A stretch of 64,000 nucleotides of DNA, from the NCBI GenBank assembly GCA_942492925.1, contig OW818641.1:1674001-1738000 (forward strand). Reading direction: 5' to 3'. Below the pieces are notes generated by a model, which ran no database searches, was not told where the DNA came from, and was given only the letters and a program-made list of their open reading frames with translations. The translations under genes and the position numbers were made by a program. This document shows, one piece after another, positions 11,370 to 20,316 of the stretch (position 1 is the stretch's first letter; each line of letters begins with the position of its first letter). The DNA comes from QZKY01 sp942492925. GTDB taxonomy: Bacteria > Pseudomonadota > Gammaproteobacteria > Burkholderiales > Burkholderiaceae_D.

Positions 11370-13922
11370 CTAGGAAGCGCTGTCGCTCCGAACTTTCTTG
11401 ATCAAACGCTCGATTCTTGCCACCGTCGCGGCGTCACCCTCCCCCGGCATGGCGCACAACTCATCCAGTTGCATCGCCAGAGATTTTCCGCCTTGTCCCG
11501 AAAGCGAGGATTGCAACACGTCCACCTGCGCTTGCAGACGCTCCCGTGACAATTCCGGCGGACTGTCCAGTCCAGCCATAACCTCGGCGCGCAACACCGC
11601 TTTCTGCAAAAGCGGTTGATTGGCTTGGAGCAGGGCTGCATAGTTGCGATCCTTCGTTGACAGCGCTTTGAGCGCCGCATCAAACCGTTTGCGCAACAGA
11701 TTGTCGCGCGCATCATTGAGCGAATGCATTTTTTGCCAGCGATCTTGCCAGCTCGCGTCCAATTCCGCACCATTCACCAGTGCCGTCTCCACGGCACGAC
11801 ACAAGGCCAGTTTCTCCATCTGCGCATGACGCTGCGCCTGTTTGGCCGCATCGGCTATCGTTTTCAGCCGACCCTGCAAGACACCCATCGCTTTGCGATA
11901 ACGCGCGTCGATTTGCTGCTCTTTGGCACGCAACACCGGGCCGATTTTTTTCCAGGCTATCTCCGTTTCGCGCAGCACCTCCCTGATCGCCGCTTCGGAT
12001 TCCTGCTTGGCAGCTTCCAGCATTGCGCACAACGCGTCCTTGCGTTCTGCATTCTTTTTGCGTTCGACATCAACAGCAACCATCGTTGCCTTGCGCTGGG
12101 AAAATACGGCATCGCACGCACTCCGGAAACGTTTCCACAAGGCTTGCTCGGCTTTGTATTCCAATGGCATAGCTTTCGCACATTCCTGCCAACGCTGTCG
12201 TATCGCACGTACTTTGTCCATGGCTTTACGATCCGTGGTTGCGATCGTTTCAGCTTCAGCAATCAGACTCTCCCGCTTGCTGATGGCCGCCGCCCACTGC
12301 AGGTCAAGCGGTTGGCCCAACAACTGGCGTGCAGCGTCAAAAGCCGCGTCAAGACGCTTCTTGTCTTTGCGATCCATATGACCGATGCGTTGCCAAGATT
12401 GCGTCATGCCTTGGTAAAAACTGGCGATGCGTTTCCAGTCAAGCGAAGCGTCCGGATCGTCTTTACGCGTCAATCCGGAAGATTCGACAAACTGCTGTAT
12501 ATCCGCAATCAGGGCCTCCGCTTTCTCCTTGTTTTGCTGACGAACTTGCGCCTGATTTTTCAAGTGCGCAGCAACTGGCGCATAAGCCGTTGTGCAGGCT
12601 GCATCGAAACGTTCCCACACCCCCTTCGATGCGGCACCGGATTGCACATCCAGCGCCTTCCAGCGTTCCCGTGCGCCAGACACCGCTTTGGCCAGTTCCG
12701 ACACCGGGATGCCTTGAGAAGAAAATTCTTCGACAAATTTAATCAACTCTTCCCGCGACACGTTTCCGCTCCATCGCGCCCATCCTTCCAGACGTTTCAG
12801 ATCACCACGCGCATGGGACAGCCGCATCAACTGGGAAGGATTGGGGCGTGGTGATTGTCTTTCGAGCTGCCGTAATAACGCGTCCTTCTCCGAAGCAGTG
12901 TGCAAACGCCCCCCTTGAATCGCCTGCTCCATAGCCTGCAAGGCATCCTCAAAAACGGCTGAGGGTTCTGCAGTTTGTACTGCACTTCGTTTTTCAGGCT
13001 GTTTTTTTGCGGTTCGGCTTGCCACGCGATCAAGCAATGCGTCAAATCGTTGTTGCAAAACAGGCTTTTCATCGTCGGCCGGGAGTGGCAACTTGGCCCA
13101 TACCTGTTTCATTTCGTTCACATCCAGTGCACCAATTTCTTTCGTCTCCCATGACACTAGCAACGTCTCTTGGGCCAGCGGTATCGCTTCGCGCTGTTGC
13201 GACACGGAAAGTGTACTTTTCTGGTGGAGATATTCCCGATGAAAATCCGCAACGAGATTTTTCGGCAAGGAAGAAAATTCCGGCGCCTGAAGATAGCTCG
13301 ACCACGCTTGAGCAATTTCCTCCAAGGCCGCCATGCGTTGTTCGACTGACTGCGCATCGCGCGTCTGATTCAAGCGACGCAGTTTTTCGAGCATATCGAT
13401 CGCCGAACGCTGCAAAGCCATTTGCGCGGTCAAACGTCTTTCCATCTCGGCGCGAAAGACATCAAAGCGGGATTGATGCGTTTCGCTCACCTCACCGATT
13501 GATCGCCAGGCGCGATCAATTTCCGCGACCCTGTTCGGCATAAGCGGCATTTCCAACAACAAATTTTGCGCAACGCCAAGATAATCTTCCGCATGTTTGG
13601 CAATGAGTTCACGTTTGGCGATAGCATCCAGACGGGTTTGCATAAGCTTGGCAACGCGACGATCGACCTTGCGCATCGATCCGAGAACCTGTTCCAGAAA
13701 AGGGCGCGCATGGATATGTTCGGCAGCGCGCAGGCGCGCATCTGCAAACCCACAACGAAGGATAAATTCGACCGCAGCGACTTCATCTTCCGCCACCTTG
13801 TCCGCCTCAAACAAAGCAGCCCGTTTTTCTGATTCGTCTGATGCCTGCTTCTCCACTCTTGCATCAGACGCAACATCGGACTGGTTCACCTTAGTTTCGC
13901 GCCGCAATAAAGACTCAAACAT
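11370..13922 (-). CDS. DUF349 repeat protein
   Basis: Large, helix-rich, charged protein of about 850 residues made of repeated DUF349 units. Conserved Trp/Arg-containing stretches recur: RERWKALDVQSGAASKGVWE, DWKRIASFYQGMTQSWQRIG and IRQRWQECAKAMPLEYKAEQ. The family has no settled function; related proteins have been linked to ribosome hibernation or stress, which is not inferable here. I set the start at ATG 13922 (MFESLLRRE) by family habit; in-frame ATGs at 13955, 13958 and 13979 would lengthen it. It converges with hslO across a 58-base gap. Confidence 0.85.
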   Translation of the reverse strand: MFESLLRRETKVNQSDVASDARVEKQASDESEKRAALFEADKVAEDEVAAVEFILRCGFADARLRAAEHIHARPFLEQVLGSMRKVDRRVAKLMQTRLDAIAKRELIAKHAEDYLGVAQNLLLEMPLMPNRVAEIDRAWRSIGEVSETHQSRFDVFRAEMERRLTAQMALQRSAIDMLEKLRRLNQTRDAQSVEQRMAALEEIAQAWSSYLQAPEFSSLPKNLVADFHREYLHQKSTLSVSQQREAIPLAQETLLVSWETKEIGALDVNEMKQVWAKLPLPADDEKPVLQQRFDALLDRVASRTAKKQPEKRSAVQTAEPSAVFEDALQAMEQAIQGGRLHTASEKDALLRQLERQSPRPNPSQLMRLSHARGDLKRLEGWARWSGNVSREELIKFVEEFSSQGIPVSELAKAVSGARERWKALDVQSGAASKGVWERFDAACTTAYAPVAAHLKNQAQVRQQNKEKAEALIADIQQFVESSGLTRKDDPDASLDWKRIASFYQGMTQSWQRIGHMDRKDKKRLDAAFDAARQLLGQPLDLQWAAAISKRESLIAEAETIATTDRKAMDKVRAIRQRWQECAKAMPLEYKAEQALWKRFRSACDAVFSQRKATMVAVDVERKKNAERKDALCAMLEAAKQESEAAIREVLRETEIAWKKIGPVLRAKEQQIDARYRKAMGVLQGRLKTIADAAKQAQRHAQMEKLALCRAVETALVNGAELDASWQDRWQKMHSLNDARDNLLRKRFDAALKALSTKDRNYAALLQANQPLLQKAVLRAEVMAGLDSPPELSRERLQAQVDVLQSSLSGQGGKSLAMQLDELCAMPGEGDAATVARIERLIKKVRSDSAS

Positions 13923-14324
13923 GGCTTTTGAAATTTTGCCCCAAAGAGTGCCCATCATAGCAACTGTTTCGCCATTCACACAGCGATTTCAACGATTCCA
14001 CCGTCTGTCTCCGCGAAAACACCGCCTTTTGCCGTCTTCTTGCACAAGACGCGTGCAGCAAAATCAACGTAGAAAATCGTACTGGATTCTCTGATGGAAC
14101 AATTTAGCTAGAGAAAACATGACCGCGACATAAATCAAAAGGGATATATCCAGACAAATATGACAAGAAAAGCTGTTGACATTCCTCAACGCAGTCGCTT
14201 GTTGAATATTCATACTCAAATCCGCTCTCGGCAATGTTGAATTCGAAGTCGCAGCTTCGGAAAAATTCAACCCCGTCGGCCCCAATTCGTATACATGGTA
14301 TGCCACATGTCTGAGGAGGAAAGT
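13923..14324. other. Intergenic region between divergent genes, with FNR-like box
   Basis: About 400 bases upstream of both the DUF349 gene and the BCAM0308-type pair, visibly AT-richer than the flanks. It holds an FNR-like palindrome at 14176-14189 and a strong ribosome site, GAGGAGG, just before 14325. No convincing gene is seen in it. Confidence 0.7.
14176..14189. promoter_or_regulatory. FNR/ANR-like box upstream of the BCAM0308-type genes
   Basis: TTGACATTCCTCAA matches 8 of 10 defined positions of TTGAT-N4-ATCAA. A -10-like CATACT at 14211-14216 would put transcription near 14223, about 41 bases from the box centre. That is the spacing of a class II FNR-activated promoter. The match is visual and untested. 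Confidence 0.5.
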
Positions 14325-14822
14325 ATGAAACAGGAAGTATGGCCAGTCACCTACCTTCGCTCCTTGCGACACCTTTCGTCCGTTGGCGAGTCCGGCCTCT
14401 ATCAATCTACCGAAAACCTGACAGCGCCTCTCATCTGCGGCCATTGCAACGCCGTTTTTCAAAATAACGGCTGGCAATGGTTGTCTGCCCCCATTGACTC
14501 AGTTCTCTCACGTTGTCCGGCTTGCACACGAGTCCAGCAAAAAACACCAGCTGGTTATCTGTCCCTGCTGGGAAATTTCGCACATGATCATCGTAACGAA
14601 ATGCTTGGCCTGATCCATCACATCGAAAGACGTGAAAAGGCAACCCATCCACTTAAGCGCATCATGTGGATCGAATATCAGGAAGACGGCGTGACAGTCA
14701 CCACAACCGATATCGACCTGACGCGAGATATCGGCAATGCATTGCTGCGCGCCTACAAAGGTGATCTGGATCATCACTTGAATAACGCTGAAGAAATCTT
14801 GTATGTTCGCTGGTTCCGGTAA
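14325..14822 (+). CDS. BCAM0308-type zinc-ribbon protein, copy 1
   Basis: A 165-residue protein with two CxxC knuckles, C38GHC41 and C64PAC67, forming a probable zinc ribbon. A conserved C-terminal half follows (HPLKRIMWIEY, TTTDIDLTRDIGNALLRAYKG). It matches the family named after Burkholderia cenocepacia BCAM0308, a gene of the low-oxygen-activated locus; the biochemical role is unknown. The ATG at 14325 is preceded by GAGGAGG at ideal spacing, and upstream in-frame codons (MVCHMSEEES) were rejected. It is 78 bases ahead of a paralogue in the same orientation, and an FNR-like box lies upstream. Confidence 0.85.
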   Translation: MKQEVWPVTYLRSLRHLSSVGESGLYQSTENLTAPLICGHCNAVFQNNGWQWLSAPIDSVLSRCPACTRVQQKTPAGYLSLLGNFAHDHRNEMLGLIHHIERREKATHPLKRIMWIEYQEDGVTVTTTDIDLTRDIGNALLRAYKGDLDHHLNNAEEILYVRWFR

Positions 14823-14900
14823 AAGCTTGCCCCATCAACTGCGGTTTTATTTTGCATCAAGCATTTTGAACCGCGTCGTGATATCCAAGGAGAAGTCATC

Positions 14901-15404
14901 ATGAAACACAAACCATCTCCCGACACGTTTCACCCCGGCCAGCATTTTCAAATGCTGGATGAAGTCGTACACGACCCCTACCTGGACAGAAAAAAACTGG
15001 CCGAGCCATCAACTTGCAGCGATTGTGGCGCCACATACTGCAAGGGAAGCTGGAAATGGGGAGCCGCTCCGGAAAAAACACATGTCGCCATCTGTCCCGC
15101 GTGCAAAAGAATCCGCGACAATCTGCCAGCCGGCTACGTCACCATCAAAGGCGCCTTCGCACGAGAACACATCGATGAAATTCTCGAACTCGTGCGTCAC
15201 TTTGCCGCACATCAAAAGACGGAGCATCCGCTCAAACGAATCATCGCCATATCTGAAGTGGACAACGGCGATCAACTAATTACCACAACCGACATTCACT
15301 TGGCGCGTGGGATTGGCGAAGCCTTGCACAAGGCCCACAAAGGTGAGCTGGATTATCATTACAACCATGCCGAATATCTGCTACGCGTGCAGTGGGAGCG
15401 GTGA
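14901..15404 (+). CDS. BCAM0308-type zinc-ribbon protein, copy 2
   Basis: A 167-residue paralogue of the preceding gene with the same layout: C39SDC42 and C65PAC68 knuckles, then HPLKRIIAISE and TTTDIHLARGIGEALHKAHKG. The copies differ mainly in their first 30 residues. AAGGAG is well placed before the ATG. The tandem arrangement points to an old duplication, both copies kept. A role in low-oxygen or stress physiology is an inference from the family name gene and the FNR-like box upstream. It converges with the HD-GYP gene, with only 13 bases between stops. Confidence 0.85.
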   Translation: MKHKPSPDTFHPGQHFQMLDEVVHDPYLDRKKLAEPSTCSDCGATYCKGSWKWGAAPEKTHVAICPACKRIRDNLPAGYVTIKGAFAREHIDEILELVRHFAAHQKTEHPLKRIIAISEVDNGDQLITTTDIHLARGIGEALHKAHKGELDYHYNHAEYLLRVQWER

Positions 15405-15417
15405 TCAGTTAGAACTT

Positions 15418-16815
15418 TTAACTTAACGTGCTCAGGATCGGTCGTGCCGCATCATCTTCCGTTTGGTCCAATAGGATAACAATGGACTGAAGCAATTCAG
15501 TCTCTACTGGTTCAAGCATAGTGGACTGAAGAGCCAAATGCCGCGCGACATCTTGCAATCGCCACTGGATCTCTCTGGTTGCAAAAACTGCTTCAAACAG
15601 GATCTCCATATTTTTCGCCTCAACCAGACACTTGTTTTCGGCATCCAAATAAACATACAAACCGGTAGCACGAAAGGCCTGCCGGATTGCTACAACTTGC
15701 CTCATCGCATTATTTAGCAACGCCTTGCATTTTGGTGAAGTAACTTTGGGCGACCCTGTCAAATCCTGTATCACATCAAATGCCATAGCAATGCGTCCAA
15801 ACGCATTGCATATGTCACTTGTGGCTTGTTCTATAGAAAAATCCAGGTCAGATAAATTTTCTCTGCACCGCTCACCCAATGAGCTGGAAACCGCCGCAAC
15901 AACGTCACCAGCATGTTCACCAGGAATGATCTTGATCGCCAACTGCGCACTTTCAACGGGCTTTTTCGCACGCACGAAAATACCAGAAAGCATCTCTGCA
16001 ACAGCGACGACTTGTCCAATTATGCTAATGCTATTTCCCGAGATACGGCGCGGATAGCCCCCACCGTCAAATCGTTCATGGTGCTCATACACTGCCCTCG
16101 CTACATCATCGGGATAATTTTCCAGTTCTGAAATCAGTAACTGCCCAATACGTGGATGAACAACCACGTGCTTCCATTCTTGTGGTAACAGACGTCGTTC
16201 GGCGTTCAAGTATTCCGGCTCAACGTAGAGTTCACCAATATCATGTAATAGGCCAGCTACAGCTGCCATTGCCAATCGCTGATCATTCAAACCCATATTT
16301 TTGGCAAGACAAACCGAAATCAAGCTAACCATTACACTATGCGTCAATGCGGACGCACCGCCTCGTTCAGCGATAGTCAACATCGTTCGCATTGCATGCC
16401 CGTATTGGGCGCCAGATATCACATCAAAAGGATTGAATGAGCTTCCATTGACAGTCGAACTCAACATGCGCCCGATGGGTTCCATCGTTTCAGCAATACG
16501 TTTCGCCTCCTCAACAACTTGTTCATTGCTTACCCCACTTTCAACGACAATACTCGACTCAAGCGGCTTGCTGAGCTTCCGCATGATCAATCTTTCTTGC
16601 TGCGTACGGGTAATCTTCGCTCCCTTGGCAATCAACTTGATTTTTCGGGCGTCAAAAATATCCTCGATAGCGAGAATTTCTTTCTCTTCAGCCAACTTCA
16701 TCACTTTTTCGAGAAAATGAGAGTTAACTGAGTTAATGTCAGGTTCAACCCCAATCATATAGCTCCCAACCATATTGATATTGCCAAACGGAAACTCATT
16801 TTTCACAATCCTCAT
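15418..16815 (-). CDS. HD-GYP domain protein, predicted cyclic-di-GMP phosphodiesterase
   Basis: A 465-residue soluble protein. The N-terminal 130 residues are a variable region containing VEPDINSVNSHFLEKVMKLA. The HD-GYP core follows: H159, HD at 191-192 (LLHDIGELYVEPEYLN), H220, and the signature HHERFDGGGYP at 245-255. All expected metal ligands and the GYP triplet are present, so hydrolysis of cyclic-di-GMP is plausible. No receiver domain or membrane segment is seen, so the input signal is unclear. The ATG at 16815 lacks a clear ribosome site; ATG at 16773 (MVGSYMIG) is an alternative. Confidence 0.88.
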   Translation of the reverse strand: MRIVKNEFPFGNINMVGSYMIGVEPDINSVNSHFLEKVMKLAEEKEILAIEDIFDARKIKLIAKGAKITRTQQERLIMRKLSKPLESSIVVESGVSNEQVVEEAKRIAETMEPIGRMLSSTVNGSSFNPFDVISGAQYGHAMRTMLTIAERGGASALTHSVMVSLISVCLAKNMGLNDQRLAMAAVAGLLHDIGELYVEPEYLNAERRLLPQEWKHVVVHPRIGQLLISELENYPDDVARAVYEHHERFDGGGYPRRISGNSISIIGQVVAVAEMLSGIFVRAKKPVESAQLAIKIIPGEHAGDVVAAVSSSLGERCRENLSDLDFSIEQATSDICNAFGRIAMAFDVIQDLTGSPKVTSPKCKALLNNAMRQVVAIRQAFRATGLYVYLDAENKCLVEAKNMEILFEAVFATREIQWRLQDVARHLALQSTMLEPVETELLQSIVILLDQTEDDAARPILSTLS

Positions 16816-17387
16816 ATGTATGTCAACGAAGGTATCTGAACTCGGACGCCGAATAAGTCAGTAATCAAGCAAAGCATTTGCTAAAAAAACATAATTAAAA
16901 GACTCACAATATATGCCGCATAGGGGTATGCATTAAAAAAACATAAAATTGATTGGGCCAAATTTGTATAAAACTGCATACAGGTATGGGTATGCCTGTA
17001 TATCTCATTTACTCCGCATCTCCGCACGAAAAGTCTAATCAGGGAAAGAAAATATCCCGCACTACACTTTCCCAACATTTCCAGAAAAAACGTGCATTTT
17101 TTACAATTCAAAAAATGCAACATATAGTGGCCACAAAAAACCACGGAAAAACCCGAACGACTTAGTTTCTAAAAAACTGCTCCATCAGATTGAGAATTTA
17201 GTGATTTCAGGATTTTAAATACGCGTCTGCCCCTCGCTTAAACCGTTTATTTATATAAGATTTTTTCTCAAAACATACCCAGCCAGTGCATAGGGACATC
17301 AGCACCGATTGTTCAGTTTTAATGCACAATAATGCAACATATCGGCATTCATTTTTTTCGCAAGCACGACTGACAGAGGAACGACTC
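16816..17387. other. AT-rich intergenic region upstream of the copper-type ATPase
   Basis: About 570 bases between two divergent genes, clearly richer in A and T than the surroundings. Short frames here have no ribosome sites or recognisable products. No CueR-type palindrome or clear promoter was found. TTGATTGGGCCAAA at about 16959 resembles an FNR box in its left half only. Confidence 0.6.
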
Positions 17388-19943
17388 ATGAAGCATCAGC
17401 ATCATGCTCACTGCTACGACATGCCGACAGAAGGCGCTTTGCCAAAAACACAGGAAAAACACATTGATCCTGTGTGCGGAATGACCGTTGCCGCCAATGA
17501 AAACTTACGGGCGGATTACCAGAGCACGCCCTATTACTTTTGCAATGCTTCCTGCGTCGAAAAATTCAAGGCCAATCCGCAAGCTTATGTCAGCAAGATC
17601 GGCCAAAACCGCGGCAAACCGATCGGCATTAAGGTGGTGGCGCACGAACCGGAAAAACATCTGGACCCGGTCTGCGGCATGACGGTTGCGGCCAACGACA
17701 CATTGCGCGCCGACTATCAAAACACGCCCTATTATTTCTGCTGCCAATCCTGCGTCGATAAGTTCAAAAAAGATCCGCTGGCTTATCTCGACAAATCGCG
17801 CGCGCCCCAACCGGCAAAGCCGGTCGACAAGGATGCGCTTTATACCTGCCCGATGGATCCTGAAATTGTGCAAGTCGGCCCCGGCACCTGCCCGATTTGC
17901 GGCATGGCGCTGGAACCGATGGAAGCCTCGCTCGAAGAAGATACGACCGAACTCGAAGACATGATGCGTCGATTCAAGATCGCCGCTGCCTTGTCCCTCC
18001 CACTGCTCATCATCGCCATGAGCGACATGATTCCCGGATTGAATCTGGCGCACCGCATCGGTCACACCGCCTTCGGTTGGCTGCAAGCCTTATTGGCCGC
18101 GCCCGTCGTGCTCTGGTGCGGCAAGCCGTTCGTCGAACGTGCCATTGCCTCGTTCAAGAGCTGGAATCTGAACATGTTCAGCCTGATCGGCGTAGGCACG
18201 GCCGCAGCTTTTCTTTTCAGCCTCTTCGCCTTGCTGTTCCCGACTGCCCTGCCCGACACCTTCCGTGTGAAAGGCATGACGCCACTATATTTTGAAGCGG
18301 CCGCCGTTATTGTCACACTGGTCTTGCTCGGTCAAGTGCTGGAACTACGCGCCCGCTCGAAAACGAACAGCGCCATCCGGGGATTGCTCGCGCTCGCGCC
18401 CAACACCGCCTGGCGCATCAATGCCGATGGCAGCGAACTGGAAGTCCCGCTCGAACACGTCATGGTCGGCGATCTGCTGCGCGTCAAACCCGGCAGCAAA
18501 GTCCCCGTTGACGGGCGCGTCATCGAAGGGCATTCCAGCATTGATGAGTCGATGATCACCGGTGAATCCATTCCGGTAGAAAAATCGGCCGACAGCAAAA
18601 TGACAGCTGGCACCGTGAACCAGACCGGTTCGTTCGTGATGCGCGCGGAAAAAATCGGTTCCGATACCCTGCTCGCGCAAATCGTCAAGATGGTGAATGA
18701 AGCCGCACGTTCGCGTGCGCCTATTCAAAAACTTGCGGACAAGGTATCAGGATGGTTCGTGCCCGGTGTCATGCTCATTGCGGTGCTCGCTTTCATCGCC
18801 TGGTCGATTTTCGGCCCGCCACCGGCCATGACCAATGGTTTGGTCGCTGCCGTGTCGGTACTGATCATTGCCTGCCCATGCGCACTCGGGCTAGCAACGC
18901 CCATTTCGATCATGGTTGGCGTCGGACGCGGCGCGCGCGAAGGCATTTTGATCAAGGACGCGGAAGCGCTGGAATTGCTGGAAAAGGTCGATACCATCGT
19001 GGTAGACAAAACTGGCACGCTCACCGAAGGCAAACCGAAAGTACAGCAAATTATCGGCGCAACCGGATTTGAAGAAACCGATGTCATCAGCTTGGCGGCC
19101 TCGCTGGAAGTCTTGAGCGAACATCCGCTCGCACAAGCCGTCGTCAGCCATGCCAAACTAAAACGCCACAAAATCTATACAGTGAACGGATTCCAGTCCA
19201 TCACTGGCAAAGGCATTCTGGGTAATATCGATGGCCGGGACATTGTTTTCGGCAACGCCGCCATGATGCAGGATGCAGGCATCCTGACCTTCGTTATCGA
19301 AGACGAAGCAAAATCTTTGCGCGAACAAGGACAAACCGTGATGTACCTCGGGGTCAATAACAAGATTGCCGGGCTCATCAGCGTCGCCGATCCCATCAAG
19401 GAAAGCAGCCGGGAAGCGATTGACATGTTGCACGCCGTCGGCGTAAAAATCGTGATGCTCACCGGCGACAATGCTGCCACCGCTCAAGCGGTCGGCAAGC
19501 AACTTCGCCTAGCGCACATCCAGGCTGAAGTGCTGCCGCAAGACAAATACCGTCACGTTCAATTTTTGCAACAACAAGGGAAAGTCGTCGCCATGGCGGG
19601 CGATGGCGTCAACGATGCGCCAGCGCTCGCACAAGCCAATGTCGGCATTGCGATGGGCAACGGCACTGATGTGGCCGTCCAAAGCGCGCGCGTGGTGCTG
19701 GTCAAGGGCGATCTGCGCGGCATTGCCAAGGCACGGACCCTTGGCAGTCTCACCATGAAAAACATCCGGCAAAATTTATTCTTTGCTTTTTTCTACAATT
19801 TCGTCGGCGTTCCCATCGCAGCGGGCGTGTTGTTCCCCTGGTTCGGCATTCTGCTCAGTCCGATGATTGCCAGTGTGGCCATGAGTTTCAGCTCGGTCTC
19901 CGTCATCTCCAATGCCTTGCGCCTCCGCAGTACAAAATTGTAA
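17388..19943 (+). CDS. Copper-type heavy-metal P-type ATPase with two YHS domains
   Basis: P1B-type metal pump of 851 residues for export of Cu(I) or a similar ion. The N-terminus has His-rich MKHQHHAHCYD, then two YHS domains (about 24-68 and 90-135, each with DPVCGMTV and YYFC), then a metal-binding knuckle at 150-178 (YTCPMDPEIVQVGPGTCPIC). The pump core has the ion-site ACPCALGLATP, phosphorylation motif DKTGTLTEG, and hinge GDGVNDAPALAQANVG. There is no ferredoxin-like CxxC HMA domain, so the YHS pair probably replaces it. ATG 17388 follows GAGGA; a longer frame from 17286 is unsupported. Confidence 0.93.
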   Translation: MKHQHHAHCYDMPTEGALPKTQEKHIDPVCGMTVAANENLRADYQSTPYYFCNASCVEKFKANPQAYVSKIGQNRGKPIGIKVVAHEPEKHLDPVCGMTVAANDTLRADYQNTPYYFCCQSCVDKFKKDPLAYLDKSRAPQPAKPVDKDALYTCPMDPEIVQVGPGTCPICGMALEPMEASLEEDTTELEDMMRRFKIAAALSLPLLIIAMSDMIPGLNLAHRIGHTAFGWLQALLAAPVVLWCGKPFVERAIASFKSWNLNMFSLIGVGTAAAFLFSLFALLFPTALPDTFRVKGMTPLYFEAAAVIVTLVLLGQVLELRARSKTNSAIRGLLALAPNTAWRINADGSELEVPLEHVMVGDLLRVKPGSKVPVDGRVIEGHSSIDESMITGESIPVEKSADSKMTAGTVNQTGSFVMRAEKIGSDTLLAQIVKMVNEAARSRAPIQKLADKVSGWFVPGVMLIAVLAFIAWSIFGPPPAMTNGLVAAVSVLIIACPCALGLATPISIMVGVGRGAREGILIKDAEALELLEKVDTIVVDKTGTLTEGKPKVQQIIGATGFEETDVISLAASLEVLSEHPLAQAVVSHAKLKRHKIYTVNGFQSITGKGILGNIDGRDIVFGNAAMMQDAGILTFVIEDEAKSLREQGQTVMYLGVNNKIAGLISVADPIKESSREAIDMLHAVGVKIVMLTGDNAATAQAVGKQLRLAHIQAEVLPQDKYRHVQFLQQQGKVVAMAGDGVNDAPALAQANVGIAMGNGTDVAVQSARVVLVKGDLRGIAKARTLGSLTMKNIRQNLFFAFFYNFVGVPIAAGVLFPWFGILLSPMIASVAMSFSSVSVISNALRLRSTKL

Positions 19944-20316
19944 TGACCAAAATCGGGGTTCGCGTCACCTATTTCCCTGTTATCGCTTATACTGCAAAAG
20001 TATAGATGGGCTACAGACGGTTTGTCTGCGGCTTGTATGGTTTGGGTCATGTGTGTTGACCCGCCATACAACGAAAACGAAATCTTGCATTGATATTTTT
20101 TGCACTCTCACCCTCCCGCGCCTCAGCATGAGGTCATGAGAATGCGACTCTGGATCAGTGTTCGGCTACGGTGATGTTGGAAGCCCGCCTGATGACAAGC
20201 GTGGCGAATAAACAAAGCATCAACTTCGGTTTGCATACCGAAGGGCACACGTAGGACTCCAGCATGAGTCTTTGTTGGAGTTGTGACCGGAACACTTCTT
20301 CCAGCGGAGATTCGTC
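19944..20316. other. Intergenic region between the copper-type ATPase and the glycosyltransferase
   Basis: About 370 bases with no supported gene. A small hairpin GGGTCA-N7-TGACCC lies at 20044-20062 and a second weak one (ACTCCA paired with TGGAGT) near 20257-20281. No T-run follows either, so they are not called terminators. GGAG precedes the ATG at 20317. Confidence 0.5.

Noticed and set aside
11724..12854. Long plus-strand frame opposite the DUF349 gene
   Set aside because: Antisense shadow of a charged helical protein; no start signal or family.
16959..16972. TTGATTGGGCCAAA as an FNR box
   Set aside because: Only the left half matches; the right half has two of five positions.
16953..17165. 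Short frame in the AT-rich region before the copper-type ATPase
   Set aside because: No ribosome site and no recognisable product.
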